This document shows, piece after piece, positions 32,640-40,208 of a DNA stretch of 43,387 nucleotides; the stretch's first letter is position 1; every line of letters starts with the position of its first letter. The notes under the pieces are model-generated. The model ran no database searches and was not told the origin of the DNA. It was given only the letters and a program-made list of their open reading frames with translations. A program made the position numbers and the translations under genes. The stretch lies in contig JAIKXP010000005.1 of assembly GCA_024684115.1 (NCBI GenBank), positions 1 through 43,387 of the forward strand. The letters run 5' to 3'. Source of the DNA: Sphaerochaetaceae bacterium. GTDB taxonomy: Bacteria > Spirochaetota > Spirochaetia > Sphaerochaetales > Sphaerochaetaceae.

Positions 32640-33530
32640 GTGGACAGCAGGAAACTTGAGATACTGGTTGCAGTTACGGACCTCGGCTCCTTTTCAAGGG
32701 CTTCTGAGGTAGTTGGTTACACACAGAGCGGACTTACCCACATGATGGACAGCCTTGAAAACGAGATAGGCTTTCCCGTAATAGACAGGGGACACAGGGG
32801 AATTACGCTTAATGAAAACGGTCAGGCCCTCATTCCCCTTATAAAGGAATTTCTCAGGGCAAACACGGAGCTTAATAACAGGATCTCTGAAATCAAGCAG
32901 GAGAAGGCCGGGGTTGTAAGGGTTGCAGCCTATGCCAGCATGGCTCTCAACTGGCTGCCTCAGATTCTCTACAACTTCAGAAGAACATGTCCTGAGGTTA
33001 ACATTGACCTCAGAATGGTCGACCATGCAATTGAACCGTTTGAACTTCTGGACAGCGGGAAGACCGACTTCATTTTCGCAAGCAGGCAGGATAGGATGAA
33101 CTGCGAGTGGTTCCCTCTTTACAGTGAGCCTTTATATGCAATTCTTCCGGCTTCCTATCCTATAGCCGGGCGCACCAGTTTCCCTGTGGAGGAGTTTGCA
33201 GGAAAGGAATTTCTCATGCCGTATGGTCAGTTTGACAAGGAAGTCCTGAAGGTCCTGGGTCCTGTGTTTAATAAGGTTGAGTGCAGAAACACAAAGGTTG
33301 ATGATGAGACTGTCATGAGGATGGTCGGCCACGGACTTGGCGTTACCATTATGAGCGAACTCATGATCCGCGGAAGAAGGGACGATGTCATGTGTGTTCC
33401 TCTCTCTCCCCCTGCCGTTCGCGAACTCGGTATGGGAATTAAAAGTGAATCCATAAACCAATACTCAATCCGCAGCCTCATTGACTGTGTAAAGTCAATG
33501 ATTGGCAGTTTAAGCGGGTCCAAACCTTGA
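32640..33530 (+). CDS. LysR-family transcription regulator
   Basis: A 296-residue LysR-type protein. The N-terminal winged helix (about 1-60) reads ILVAVTDLGSFSRASEVVG-YTQSGLTHMMDSLENEIG, followed by the linker helix and an effector-binding domain of two Rossmann-like lobes (about 90-290). The start is GTG, with GGAG 8 nt upstream and no better in-frame ATG. It is divergent from brnQ and probably senses an amino acid or metabolite to control it. A small hairpin-plus-T tract just after the stop separates it from the aldo/keto reductase gene. Confidence 0.92.
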   Translation: MDSRKLEILVAVTDLGSFSRASEVVGYTQSGLTHMMDSLENEIGFPVIDRGHRGITLNENGQALIPLIKEFLRANTELNNRISEIKQEKAGVVRVAAYASMALNWLPQILYNFRRTCPEVNIDLRMVDHAIEPFELLDSGKTDFIFASRQDRMNCEWFPLYSEPLYAILPASYPIAGRTSFPVEEFAGKEFLMPYGQFDKEVLKVLGPVFNKVECRNTKVDDETVMRMVGHGLGVTIMSELMIRGRRDDVMCVPLSPPAVRELGMGIKSESINQYSIRSLIDCVKSMIGSLSGSKP

Positions 33531-33548
33531 AAACGGAACCGTTTTTTT
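33531..33548 (+). terminator. Weak terminator after the LysR-type gene
   Basis: AAACGG-AA-CCGTTT with a run of seven Ts, directly after the stop codon. The stem is short, so read-through is possible. Confidence 0.55.
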
Positions 33549-33577
33549 CCTATTCTGAGCACAGGGGAAAACAGATT

Positions 33578-34456
33578 ATGAACTATAAGTTACTTACTGA
33601 CGGTTACAGGCTATTAAACGGTACCACCATTCCTTGTGTCGGATTCGGCACATGGCAGACTCCTGACGGAGAAGTGGGTTACAACAGTGTTCTTTCAGCC
33701 CTAAAGAGCGGCTACAGGCACATTGATACGGCAACAGCCTACGGAAATGAAGAAAGCGTAGGAAGGGCTATCAACGACTTCATCAGAAGCGGCGGCGCCA
33801 GACGTGATGAAATCTTTGTCACAACAAAGCTCGCAAATCCGGATCACGGTTACGAACAGGCCCGTGCAGCAATAGACAGATCCCTCAAGGCCATCGGTCT
33901 TGATTATGTGGATCTCTACCTGATTCACTGGCCAAATCCTGCAAAGTTCAGAGATCACTGGAAAGAGGCAAATGCCGGTTCCTGGAAGGCCATGGAAGAG
34001 GCTTATGCTGAAGGAAAACTCCGTGCAATAGGCGTTTCAAACTTCTGTGAACGCCACTATGAAGCTCTTATGGAGAGTGCAAAGATTCTTCCTATGGTAA
34101 ACCAGATCAAGGTGTGCCCGGGAATTCCTCAGACTGAACTTGTAGCCTTCAGTAAGAAAAAGGGTATGGTTGTTGAGGCTTACAGCCCGCTTGGAACAGG
34201 CGGAATCTTCTCAAGCGAACTTATGATTTCTCTTTCTGAGAAGTATAAGAAGAGTATTGCACAGATATGTGTCAGATGGAGTCTTCAGAACGGACTGCTT
34301 CCACTTCCGAAGAGCGTTACTGAATCAAGAATCCTTGAAAACACAGATGTTTTTGACTTTGAGCTCTCAGAAGAAGATGTGAAGGCAATTGCCGACATAG
34401 ATTTTGCAGTTCTCGGCATAAAGGCTCCGAGAAATCCGGACGAAACAACCTTCTGA
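33578..34456 (+). CDS. Aldo/keto reductase
   Basis: A 292-residue NADPH-dependent carbonyl reductase with the (beta/alpha)8 fold. The catalytic tetrad is present: Asp50 and Tyr55 in GYRHIDTATAYGNEESVG, Lys in FVTTKL and His in YLIHWPNP. The C-terminal NADPH-binding motif PLPKSVTESRILEN is present. Members reduce aldehydes, methylglyoxal or 2,5-diketo-D-gluconate. The open frame extends to a TTG at 33527 that overlaps the LysR stop and crosses a terminator-like hairpin. The ATG at 33578 with AGGGGA 9 nt upstream is therefore the better start. Confidence 0.9.
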   Translation: MNYKLLTDGYRLLNGTTIPCVGFGTWQTPDGEVGYNSVLSALKSGYRHIDTATAYGNEESVGRAINDFIRSGGARRDEIFVTTKLANPDHGYEQARAAIDRSLKAIGLDYVDLYLIHWPNPAKFRDHWKEANAGSWKAMEEAYAEGKLRAIGVSNFCERHYEALMESAKILPMVNQIKVCPGIPQTELVAFSKKKGMVVEAYSPLGTGGIFSSELMISLSEKYKKSIAQICVRWSLQNGLLPLPKSVTESRILENTDVFDFELSEEDVKAIADIDFAVLGIKAPRNPDETTF

Positions 34457-34492
34457 TTTTTAACACAGACAGACGCATAAAACTCAATTAAG

Positions 34493-34525
34493 AACAGGAC
34501 TTGACCGCACAAGTTAAGTCCTGTT
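34493..34525 (+). terminator. Large dyad after the aldo/keto reductase gene
   Basis: AACAGGACTT (34493-34502) pairs with AAGTCCTGTT (34516-34525). An internal ACTTG/CAAGT can pair instead. Only ATATT follows, so it may be a terminator of modest strength. Its last bases run into the next promoter. Confidence 0.5.
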
Positions 34526-34556
34526 ATATTAAGTTAGCTATGGCTAACCATAGCTG
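34525..34556 (+). promoter_or_regulatory. Promoter and 5' hairpin of the flavodoxin gene
   Basis: TATATT (34525-34530), with TG one base before it, predicts a start near 34537. The mRNA would then open with the perfect hairpin AGCTATGG-CTAA-CCATAGCT (34536-34555), followed directly by GGAGG. A competing hairpin GTTAGC-TATG-GCTAAC (34533-34548) overlaps it. Confidence 0.5.
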
Positions 34557-34564
34557 GAGGTTTT

Positions 34565-34990
34565 ATGAGTAAAGTAGCAGTAGTTTACTGGAGCGGTACA
34601 GGCAACACAGAACAGATGGCTCAGGCAGTTCTTGATGGAGTCAAGAGTGCAGGAGCAGATGCAGATCTTCTTACATGTTCTGAGTTTTCATCAGCTAAGG
34701 CAGCCGATTATTCAGCATTTGCATTCGGTTGTCCGGCTATGGGAGATGAGGTCCTTGAAGAAGGTGAGTTTGATCCTATGTTCACAGAGTGTGAATCTTC
34801 TCTCAGCGGAAAGAAAGTTTTTCTCTTCGGTTCTTACGGCTGGGGAGACGGTGCATGGATGGAAAACTGGAAGGAGCGCTGTGCTTCTGACGGAGTTGTC
34901 CTTGCATCAGACCCGGTTATCTGCATGAATGCACCTGAAGATGACACTCTTGAAGCCCTTAAGGCCGCAGGTATTGAGCTTTCAAAGTAA
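34565..34990 (+). CDS. Flavodoxin
   Basis: A 141-residue short-chain flavodoxin carrying FMN as an electron shuttle in the cytosol. The phosphate loop WSGTGNTEQMAQ is at residues 9-20. The first aromatic FMN loop is AFGCPAMGDE and the second is FLFGSYGWGDGAWM. Closest in build to clostridial/Megasphaera-type flavodoxins. GGAGG lies 4 nt before the ATG, directly after a 5' hairpin. A strong terminator follows. Codon use is biased in the manner of the highly expressed PTS genes. Confidence 0.93.
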   Translation: MSKVAVVYWSGTGNTEQMAQAVLDGVKSAGADADLLTCSEFSSAKAADYSAFAFGCPAMGDEVLEEGEFDPMFTECESSLSGKKVFLFGSYGWGDGAWMENWKERCASDGVVLASDPVICMNAPEDDTLEALKAAGIELSK

Positions 34991-35012
34991 GCACTGGTGT
35001 ATTACACCTTCT

Positions 35013-35046
35013 GGCTGTGACTTCTCTCAGGTCGCAGCCTTTTTTA
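35013..35046 (+). terminator. Rho-independent terminator after flavodoxin
   Basis: A 9-bp stem GGCTGTGAC (35013-35021) with GTCGCAGCC (35031-35039), followed by a T run. Further small stems lie at 34996-35008 and around 35118-35135 in the gap before the next gene. Confidence 0.9.
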
Positions 35047-35146
35047 TGCCCCTCAGCATTTAGTAAAACAGTGCTGGAAACACAAACAAAACCCCCGGGT
35101 TTTTCTACAGCTCCAGCTCGGGCTTGAGAATGCCCGGTTCTCATAT

Positions 35147-35152
35147 TAATAT
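35147..35152 (+). promoter_or_regulatory. -10 element of a probable leaderless DUF2007 mRNA
   Basis: TAATAT ends 6 nt before the ATG at 35159. No Shine-Dalgarno sequence is present. Confidence 0.4.
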
Positions 35153-35158
35153 TTGTGT

Positions 35159-35407
35159 ATGAATGAAATAAAACTTGAAACTGTCTACACGACTTATGAC
35201 TCTCTGCAGGCAGATATGGCTGAAGCACTTCTCAAGTCAAATGAAATCCCGTTTGTCAGAATCAATCATGATGCAGGCTCCTACAGTGTTCTTTATCTCG
35301 GGCGCTCAACAAAGGCTGAAATAGAGGTTCAGGTGAACAGCCCTGATGTTGAAAGGGCCCTTGAGGTACTCGGGGTCATGGGAGAAGGGGAAAACTCTGA
35401 CGAATAA
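35159..35407 (+). CDS. DUF2007-family protein
   Basis: An 82-residue protein with the DUF2007 layout: a strand with ETVYTTYDSLQADMAEALLKS, then EIPFVRINHDAG, and a closing VNSPDVERALEVL. DUF2007 members resemble the small PII-like/ACT fold and are described as putative signal transducers; their role is unknown. The frame can be read from a TTG at 35153, but the ATG at 35159 is the first good start. No ribosome site is visible. It lies 68 bp before the DUF134-NifX gene, whose promoter palindromes begin just at its stop. Confidence 0.75.
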   Translation: MNEIKLETVYTTYDSLQADMAEALLKSNEIPFVRINHDAGSYSVLYLGRSTKAEIEVQVNSPDVERALEVLGVMGEGENSDE

Positions 35408-35462
35408 TTGACATATGCCAGAAACAGTCTTATCTTATAAGAGTAATTGGCATATGTCAGAA
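35408..35462 (+). promoter_or_regulatory. Promoter with twin CATATG palindromes before the DUF134-NifX gene
   Basis: TTGACATATGCCAGAA (35408-35423) and TTGGCATATGTCAGAA (35447-35462) are two near-identical sites, each with palindromic core TGRCATATGYCA, 39 bp apart. The first contains a -35-like TTGACA. TATCTT follows 17 bp later at 35431-35436, and the second site sits at the expected transcript start. Self-regulation by the encoded DUF134 domain is inferred. Confidence 0.6.
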
Positions 35463-35475
35463 AAGGAGAGGGGAC

Positions 35476-36231
35476 ATGCCCAGACCTAAAAGGTGCAGGA
35501 GAATATGCAGCTATCCTCAGTTCTGGAGCTTTGGACCGGAAGGTTCGAAGGAAACGGATGTGGTGCTGCTGAAGCTTGATGAGCTTGAAACCGTAAGACT
35601 GATTGACCATCAGAAAAAGACGCAGGAGGAATGCGCTCTTGAGATGGGAGTATCAAGGGCTACGGTTACATCAATCTATGAAAGTGCACGTTTTAAGATC
35701 TCAGATGCCCTTTTAAACGGGAAGCGCATCCACATAACCGGAGGCGCCTACCAGATAGATTCCATTCCCGACAGTGCAAAAATCAACGAAATAGGAGTCA
35801 ACATGGTTAGAATTGCAGTTACTTACGACAACGGAATGGTAGGCCAGCATTTTGGCAGAACAGAACAGTTCAAGGTTTACGATATTGATGTAGACAAGAG
35901 AGAAGTCACAGGTTCTCAGGTTGTAGATACAAACGGTGAAGGACACGGAGCACTTGCAGGTTTCCTCAGGGCAGCTGAAGTACAGATCCTCATCTGCGGC
36001 GGAATTGGAATGGGAGCAAGAGCAGGTCTTTCTCAGGTTGGAATCGAGATTCTTCCGGGAGTAAGCGGAAATGCAGATGAAGTAGTAAAAGCATTCCTTG
36101 GAGGAACACTTGAGTACGACCCGAATACAGAGTGTCACCATCATGATCATGAAGAAGGTCATCAGTGTGGCCACGGTGAGGGCCATGAATGCGGACACGG
36201 TCACGGAGAAGGCCACAGCTGCTGTCACTGA
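35476..36231 (+). CDS. DUF134 - NifX/NifB-type fusion protein with His-rich tail
   Basis: A 251-residue two-domain protein. Residues 1-95 are a DUF134 helix-turn-helix domain (MPRPKRCRRICSYPQF at the start, then the helix-turn-helix ECALEMGVSRATVTSIYESA). Residues 110-220 are a dinitrogenase iron-molybdenum cofactor-type domain (IAVTYDNGMVGQHFGRTEQF and LICGGIGMGARAGLSQ). The last 28 residues are rich in His, Cys, Gly and Glu, likely a metal-binding tail. DUF134 is DNA-binding and NifX-type domains bind metal clusters, so a metal- or cluster-responsive regulator is a fair inference. AGGAGAGG precedes the ATG. No nitrogenase genes are near. Confidence 0.88.
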   Translation: MPRPKRCRRICSYPQFWSFGPEGSKETDVVLLKLDELETVRLIDHQKKTQEECALEMGVSRATVTSIYESARFKISDALLNGKRIHITGGAYQIDSIPDSAKINEIGVNMVRIAVTYDNGMVGQHFGRTEQFKVYDIDVDKREVTGSQVVDTNGEGHGALAGFLRAAEVQILICGGIGMGARAGLSQVGIEILPGVSGNADEVVKAFLGGTLEYDPNTECHHHDHEEGHQCGHGEGHECGHGHGEGHSCCH

Positions 36232-36257
36232 TTGTTGAGTTTAATGCGGTGAAAATG

Positions 36258-36263
36258 TATATT
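36258..36263 (+). promoter_or_regulatory. -10 element of a probable leaderless GtrA-like mRNA
   Basis: TATATT, preceded by TG, ends 7 nt before the ATG at 36271. The gap TCTCCGT is not a ribosome site. Confidence 0.45.
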
Positions 36264-36270
36264 TCTCCGT

Positions 36271-36672
36271 ATGAAAAATAAAGAACTTATGAGGACGGTT
36301 AAGTTTACGCTGTTCTCAATTTCGGCCGGTATAGTTCAGATCCTTGCTTTTACTCTTATGAATGAGCTTTTGGATCTGCCGTACTGGCCTTGTTATCTTA
36401 CGGCACTTATTCTTTCAGTGCTGTGGAACTTTACCCTTAACAGAAACTACACATTCAAGAGTGCTTCAAACGTGCCTGTGGCCATGCTCAAAGTACTGGG
36501 CTACTATGCGGTTTTCACACCTCTTTCAACACTGCTTGGAAGTTATCTTGCAGATACACTTATGTGGAACGAGTACCTTGTAACCGCACTGAACATGATT
36601 CTTAACTTTACTACAGAGTACCTGTTTGACCGTTTTGTAGTCTTCAGAGACAGTATTGATACAAAGGCCTGA
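36271..36672 (+). CDS. GtrA-like family membrane protein
   Basis: A 133-residue protein with four transmembrane helices: LFSISAGIVQILAFTLMNEL, a second around WPCYLTALILSVLWNFTLN, a third MLKVLGYYAVFTPLSTLLGSY, and a final ALNMILNFTTEYLFDRFVVF. The motif NFTLNRNYTFKS and the C-terminal FDRFVVF are those of the GtrA/DPMS family. GtrA proteins are thought to flip undecaprenyl-phosphate-linked sugars for cell-surface glycosylation. No partner glycosyltransferase is adjacent. No ribosome site is present. Its stop is 4 bp from that of the convergent hexokinase gene. Confidence 0.87.
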   Translation: MKNKELMRTVKFTLFSISAGIVQILAFTLMNELLDLPYWPCYLTALILSVLWNFTLNRNYTFKSASNVPVAMLKVLGYYAVFTPLSTLLGSYLADTLMWNEYLVTALNMILNFTTEYLFDRFVVFRDSIDTKA

Positions 36673-36676
36673 AGCC

Positions 36677-37894
36677 TCAGATGCTCAGAGCTCCTATTGC
36701 GCTTCCAATGGTCGGGGAGTTCTCTATGCGTGTGAAAACAGCACTGCGACCCTTTGACTTCAGGTAGTTTTCAAGGTAGGCACCGGTTTTCTCACAGACA
36801 CCCGGGGTGAGGTAGAAGGTAGAACCGTCTGCATTTATGAGAACAGGTTTATCCTTTCCGTACCCGGATTTGAGAACTGAGGCTGCAAGGTTTGCAGCGG
36901 TGAACTTTGCTGAGCGGCTTATGTAGGCGTCTGCAAGAACCTTTACTGTCTCCCTGTCCTTCTTATTTTCAGCGTGAATTGTTGACTTCTCCCCGTTGAG
37001 GAAGTTTGAAAGCTGGATTGTATCTACATTTTCAAAGGTGCAGTCTTTAGAAAGAAGGCCTTCTTCAGCTGCCTGTCTGAGAACGAACTCAAAACCGTTA
37101 CCGAGGTATCTGCCGCTTATCATCTTTTCAAGAATGTACTGGTCAGGAGCCGGTGTGGAGGCAAGGAAGAGGTTGTCTATGTCTCCGGTAGGGAAGGAAA
37201 GGTTTCCTGATTCTTCGTTGATTATAGTGTCTTTCTCAACATAGGCGGTGTTGGTTCCGGTTCCGAGAATGAATCCCATGCAGCCTTCACAGCCTTTTTC
37301 AGCTACCTTTGAAATGCCGGCAAGAAGGGTTGCAACAGTGTCATTCAGAATAATCAGTTTCTTATCATCTGTTTTGTGACCGCGGCGGGAAAGCTCAAGA
37401 AGAAGCTCTTCTCCAATCTTCTTTCCTATTACCTCCGGAGCGCTGATTTCCTTTGTCATAAGAAGACAGATTCCATCATGATTGCTGAGAACTTCAACAG
37501 GGTAGGAGAAGCAGAAACCTATGCGGTTGCTCCTGTCTATGAGGCGCTCAACTGCATCTGCTATCTGGCTGAAGAACTCCTTTGCACTCAGAGTTCCCTT
37601 TGAGCCGGGCATGTTTGTTTTCTGGAAATCTTCAATTCTGGTGCTTCCGTCCTCTTCAAATGAAACAAGACAGGTTCTGAGGTTTGTTCCTCCGGCATCT
37701 ATTACTATTACCTTTTCTCCGGGATTCACCGAATCTACCGGGGAACAGTAGCTGTTGATCATGGCAAGGTCGGACTTTTTCCCGTCAAGACCGTTTTCCA
37801 TCTGTCTGAGTTTATAGGAGCAAAGCTCATCTATGTCGTAGCTTTCTTCTGACAGACAGTGTCTGTCGAGGAATTCCTTGATTTTAATATCCAT
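36677..37894 (-). CDS. Hexokinase
   Basis: A 405-residue actin-fold sugar kinase of the eukaryotic-type hexokinase family, as found in Treponema. Phosphate-1 motif VIDAGGTNLRTCLV is near residue 65. The sugar-binding region FCFSYPVEV is near 148. The catalytic Asp is in LILNDTVATLLAG near 188, and GFILGTGTNTAYVE is near 212. It makes glucose 6-phosphate from ATP and glucose, supplying glycolysis with sugar freed in the cell, for example from glucan or glycosidase products. It has GAGGAAGG before the ATG. Which hexoses it uses is not evident. Encoded convergently with the GtrA-like gene. Confidence 0.9.
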   Translation of the reverse strand: MDIKIKEFLDRHCLSEESYDIDELCSYKLRQMENGLDGKKSDLAMINSYCSPVDSVNPGEKVIVIDAGGTNLRTCLVSFEEDGSTRIEDFQKTNMPGSKGTLSAKEFFSQIADAVERLIDRSNRIGFCFSYPVEVLSNHDGICLLMTKEISAPEVIGKKIGEELLLELSRRGHKTDDKKLIILNDTVATLLAGISKVAEKGCEGCMGFILGTGTNTAYVEKDTIINEESGNLSFPTGDIDNLFLASTPAPDQYILEKMISGRYLGNGFEFVLRQAAEEGLLSKDCTFENVDTIQLSNFLNGEKSTIHAENKKDRETVKVLADAYISRSAKFTAANLAASVLKSGYGKDKPVLINADGSTFYLTPGVCEKTGAYLENYLKSKGRSAVFTRIENSPTIGSAIGALSI

Positions 37895-37922
37895 AAAACA
37901 CCTTCCTCATGTTATGAGTTTA

Positions 37923-38645
37923 CTAGAATACGAATACTCCGTTTTCATAAACTGTGTCGTTGATTCTGTATTCTCCTATAGATTTTATTACAAGCTTTGA
38001 TTTGTTTTCCACACTTACAAGGAAGTCTCCGACAACCTTTACCGGCTGTTCAAGCTGAAGGCCGAAAAGGTTTAGGTTTGTCGAAACCTTGACCGGATTA
38101 TTTTCAGTTATCCCTGAGTAGATTATTTCAGAAACATTCAGTCCTTCATAACCTTCGGGAAATGAGAAAACAACGGATCCGCTTATAAGGTAGTCGCCCG
38201 GCTCATAATGTCTTGAACTGAGGCCGTAGTAGACGGCTCCGAGCAGCGGGTCGGAAACGGCTTTAGAAAATGAAGAGATAATGTTGGAGAAGAAGTTCGT
38301 GTTTTCAGCTCCCATGTGTTTTGAAATTTCCCTGGTAAAACTGTTCGGGTCTGCCAGGAAGAAAGTAATTCTTGAAGGAAGTCCGGAATCCTGGGCGGTT
38401 ATGGCAATTGATGGAAGTTCTATTGCAGTATTTCCGTAGTTTGTTGTAAGTACTGCTGCAGCACTGTCTACCACGACCGTTATGGCTTTCTGAATATCTT
38501 CTTTTGACGCAAAAACATAATCACCCGGGTCGTCAACCGTGACAGCAGGATAGGGTTTCGGGTCATTGTTAATGGAGTCATTTACTGCAAAAACCGAGGT
38601 TAAGATGAACATCAAAAACACAGTGGCAGACAGATATCTCTTCAT
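37923..38645 (-). CDS. Exported protein of unknown function
   Basis: A 240-residue protein that I do not recognise. The preferred start is the ATG at 38645: it gives a clean signal peptide (MKRYLSATVFLMFILTSVFA, cleavage expected after VFA). Extending to the TTG at 38690 would add a second unlikely hydrophobic run. The mature part is beta-rich and polar, with DDPGDYVFASKEDIQKAITVVV near the start and several short strands ending VENKSKLVIKSIGEYRI. No lipobox or membrane anchor is seen, so a periplasmic location is likely. TATAAT lies 10 nt before the ATG with no ribosome site, implying a leader of only a few bases. It is divergent from exonuclease I. Confidence 0.7.
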   Translation of the reverse strand: MKRYLSATVFLMFILTSVFAVNDSINNDPKPYPAVTVDDPGDYVFASKEDIQKAITVVVDSAAAVLTTNYGNTAIELPSIAITAQDSGLPSRITFFLADPNSFTREISKHMGAENTNFFSNIISSFSKAVSDPLLGAVYYGLSSRHYEPGDYLISGSVVFSFPEGYEGLNVSEIIYSGITENNPVKVSTNLNLFGLQLEQPVKVVGDFLVSVENKSKLVIKSIGEYRINDTVYENGVFVF

Positions 38646-38655
38646 GGAAATAAAT

Positions 38656-38661
38656 ATTATA
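38656..38661 (-). promoter_or_regulatory. -10 element of the exported-protein gene
   Basis: A perfect TATAAT on the minus strand ending 10 nt before the ATG at 38645. The predicted leader is about 4 nt and has no ribosome site. Confidence 0.5.
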
Positions 38662-38735
38662 CACACCAATTTATATTTGCAAGGGCGCAAGCCTTATGTG
38701 AAAAAAGCATGTATCCGAAACACCTGAAGTTATGT

Positions 38736-38741
38736 TATATT
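38736..38741 (+). promoter_or_regulatory. -10 element of a probable leaderless sbcB mRNA
   Basis: TGTTATATT is an extended -10 ending 6 nt before the ATG. The same nine bases precede the flavodoxin gene at 34522-34530. No ribosome site is present. Confidence 0.55.
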
Positions 38742-38747
38742 TAACAT

Positions 38748-40208
38748 ATGAGTAGCACTATTGAAAGCTTTTTCTGGTATGATCTTGAAACATTCGGAAC
38801 TGACCCGTTCAACGACAGGATAGCTCAGTTTGCCGGCATACGTACGGACACAGACTTGAACCCGATAGGGGATCCTGTCATGCTCTACTGCCGCCTGTCT
38901 CCGGACTATATCCCGCAGCGGTCAGCCTGCGCGGTTACGGGCATTGTCCCTCAGACGCTTAAAGAAAAAAAGGCCATACCTGAAAGCGAGTTCATAGAGC
39001 AGATTAACTCCATTTTCAGTGTCCGTGGAACATGTGTTGCAGGATTCAATAACATTAAGTTTGATGATGAGTTCATAAGAAACGCCCTCTACAGGAATTT
39101 TCTTGACCCCTATGAAAGGGAGTACAAGAACAACTGCTCAAGGTGGGATATAATCAACCTGGTGCGGGCCTGTCACGACTTAAGGCCGCAGGGCATAAAC
39201 TGGCCCTATTCAAATGAAGAGAAGAGGCCGGTCTTCAAGCTCACAGCCATGACTGAGGCAAATAACATAGAACAGGTAGGAGCTCATGACGCACTTGTAG
39301 ATGTCATGGCTACAATTGCAGTTGCAAAACTGATAAAGGAAAAACAGCCAAGGCTTTACGAGTACTACCTAAGCCTCAGGGATAAGAAAAACGTTATGAA
39401 CGTGCTGGGTCTTGGAAGAACGGGGAGCAGGCCGGTTCTCTATACAAACAACGCATTCAGAACGGAACTCGGGGCTACGACCCTCATCCTGCCTCTTACC
39501 GTTTCCAACGGAATCAGCAACAACGTAATCTGTATAAATCTTGCAGAAGACCCGGCTCCGCTTATCAGTGCTGCCGGCGGCAGGAAAGAGGATCTTGAGA
39601 AGGTAATCTTTGACAGGGACAATCCTCTTGTTGTAAGGATTGCAGTGAACAGAATTCCGTTCATAGCTCCTGCAAATACAATCAATGAAAAGGATTACGT
39701 AAGGCTTGGAATAGACCGCCGCATATGCTTGCAGCACATGGAAACCATAGTAAACCACTATGCAGAGCTCGTTTCCGTGCTCAAGGATTTTACCTTCGGA
39801 GAGCAGAGTCAGCCGGTGGACCCGGACTGTGCCATCTACTCCGGATTCTTCTCTGATTATGACAAGAGTCTTTTCAGGATGATAAGAAGAACGGAGCCGG
39901 CCAGAAGACTTGAGCTGGACCTGAATTTCCAGGACCCGCGCTGCAGGAGCATGCTCTGGCGCCACGTGTGCAGAAACTATCCAGAGCTTCTGACTCCAAA
40001 GCAGCTGGAGAGCTGGAAGTACTTTGCAGTGAACCGCCTCATGAGTCCACCGGGCGGAGGCTACAACATTTATCAGAGTGAAGAGGACATAAAGCTTGAA
40101 CTCAACAACCCTGAGACTGATGAAAAGACAAAGGCAATCTACTCAAAGCTTCTTGAGTATCTCGTTGCACTGAGAAAGTATCTTGGAATGAATGACAGGG
40201 CTCAGTAA
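38748..40208 (+). CDS. sbcB: Exodeoxyribonuclease I
   Basis: A 486-residue DEDD-family 3'-5' exonuclease acting on single-stranded DNA, near the 475 residues of E. coli ExoI. The exonuclease motifs are FFWYDLETFGTDPFNDRIAQF, split as motif I with Asp12 and Glu14; FNNIKFDDEFIRN (motif II); and GAHDALVDVMAT (motif III). The SH3-like and helical C-terminal ExoI domains follow, with LELDLNFQDPR. It degrades ssDNA in repair and recombination and in E. coli is stimulated by SSB, whose gene lies close by at 42005. No ribosome site precedes the ATG. It ends 1 bp from the convergent phosphomannomutase stop. Confidence 0.9.
   Translation: MSSTIESFFWYDLETFGTDPFNDRIAQFAGIRTDTDLNPIGDPVMLYCRLSPDYIPQRSACAVTGIVPQTLKEKKAIPESEFIEQINSIFSVRGTCVAGFNNIKFDDEFIRNALYRNFLDPYEREYKNNCSRWDIINLVRACHDLRPQGINWPYSNEEKRPVFKLTAMTEANNIEQVGAHDALVDVMATIAVAKLIKEKQPRLYEYYLSLRDKKNVMNVLGLGRTGSRPVLYTNNAFRTELGATTLILPLTVSNGISNNVICINLAEDPAPLISAAGGRKEDLEKVIFDRDNPLVVRIAVNRIPFIAPANTINEKDYVRLGIDRRICLQHMETIVNHYAELVSVLKDFTFGEQSQPVDPDCAIYSGFFSDYDKSLFRMIRRTEPARRLELDLNFQDPRCRSMLWRHVCRNYPELLTPKQLESWKYFAVNRLMSPPGGGYNIYQSEEDIKLELNNPETDEKTKAIYSKLLEYLVALRKYLGMNDRAQ

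Noticed and set aside
33527-33577. TTG at 33527 as start of the aldo/keto reductase
   Set aside because: It would overlap the LysR stop and translate through a terminator-like hairpin; the ATG at 33578 with AGGGGA is better.
38860-38885. IGDPVM in exonuclease I as a relative of the AAGDPIM repeat
   Set aside because: It is a single occurrence at a place where ExoI homologues have a similar short segment, and is best taken as coincidence.
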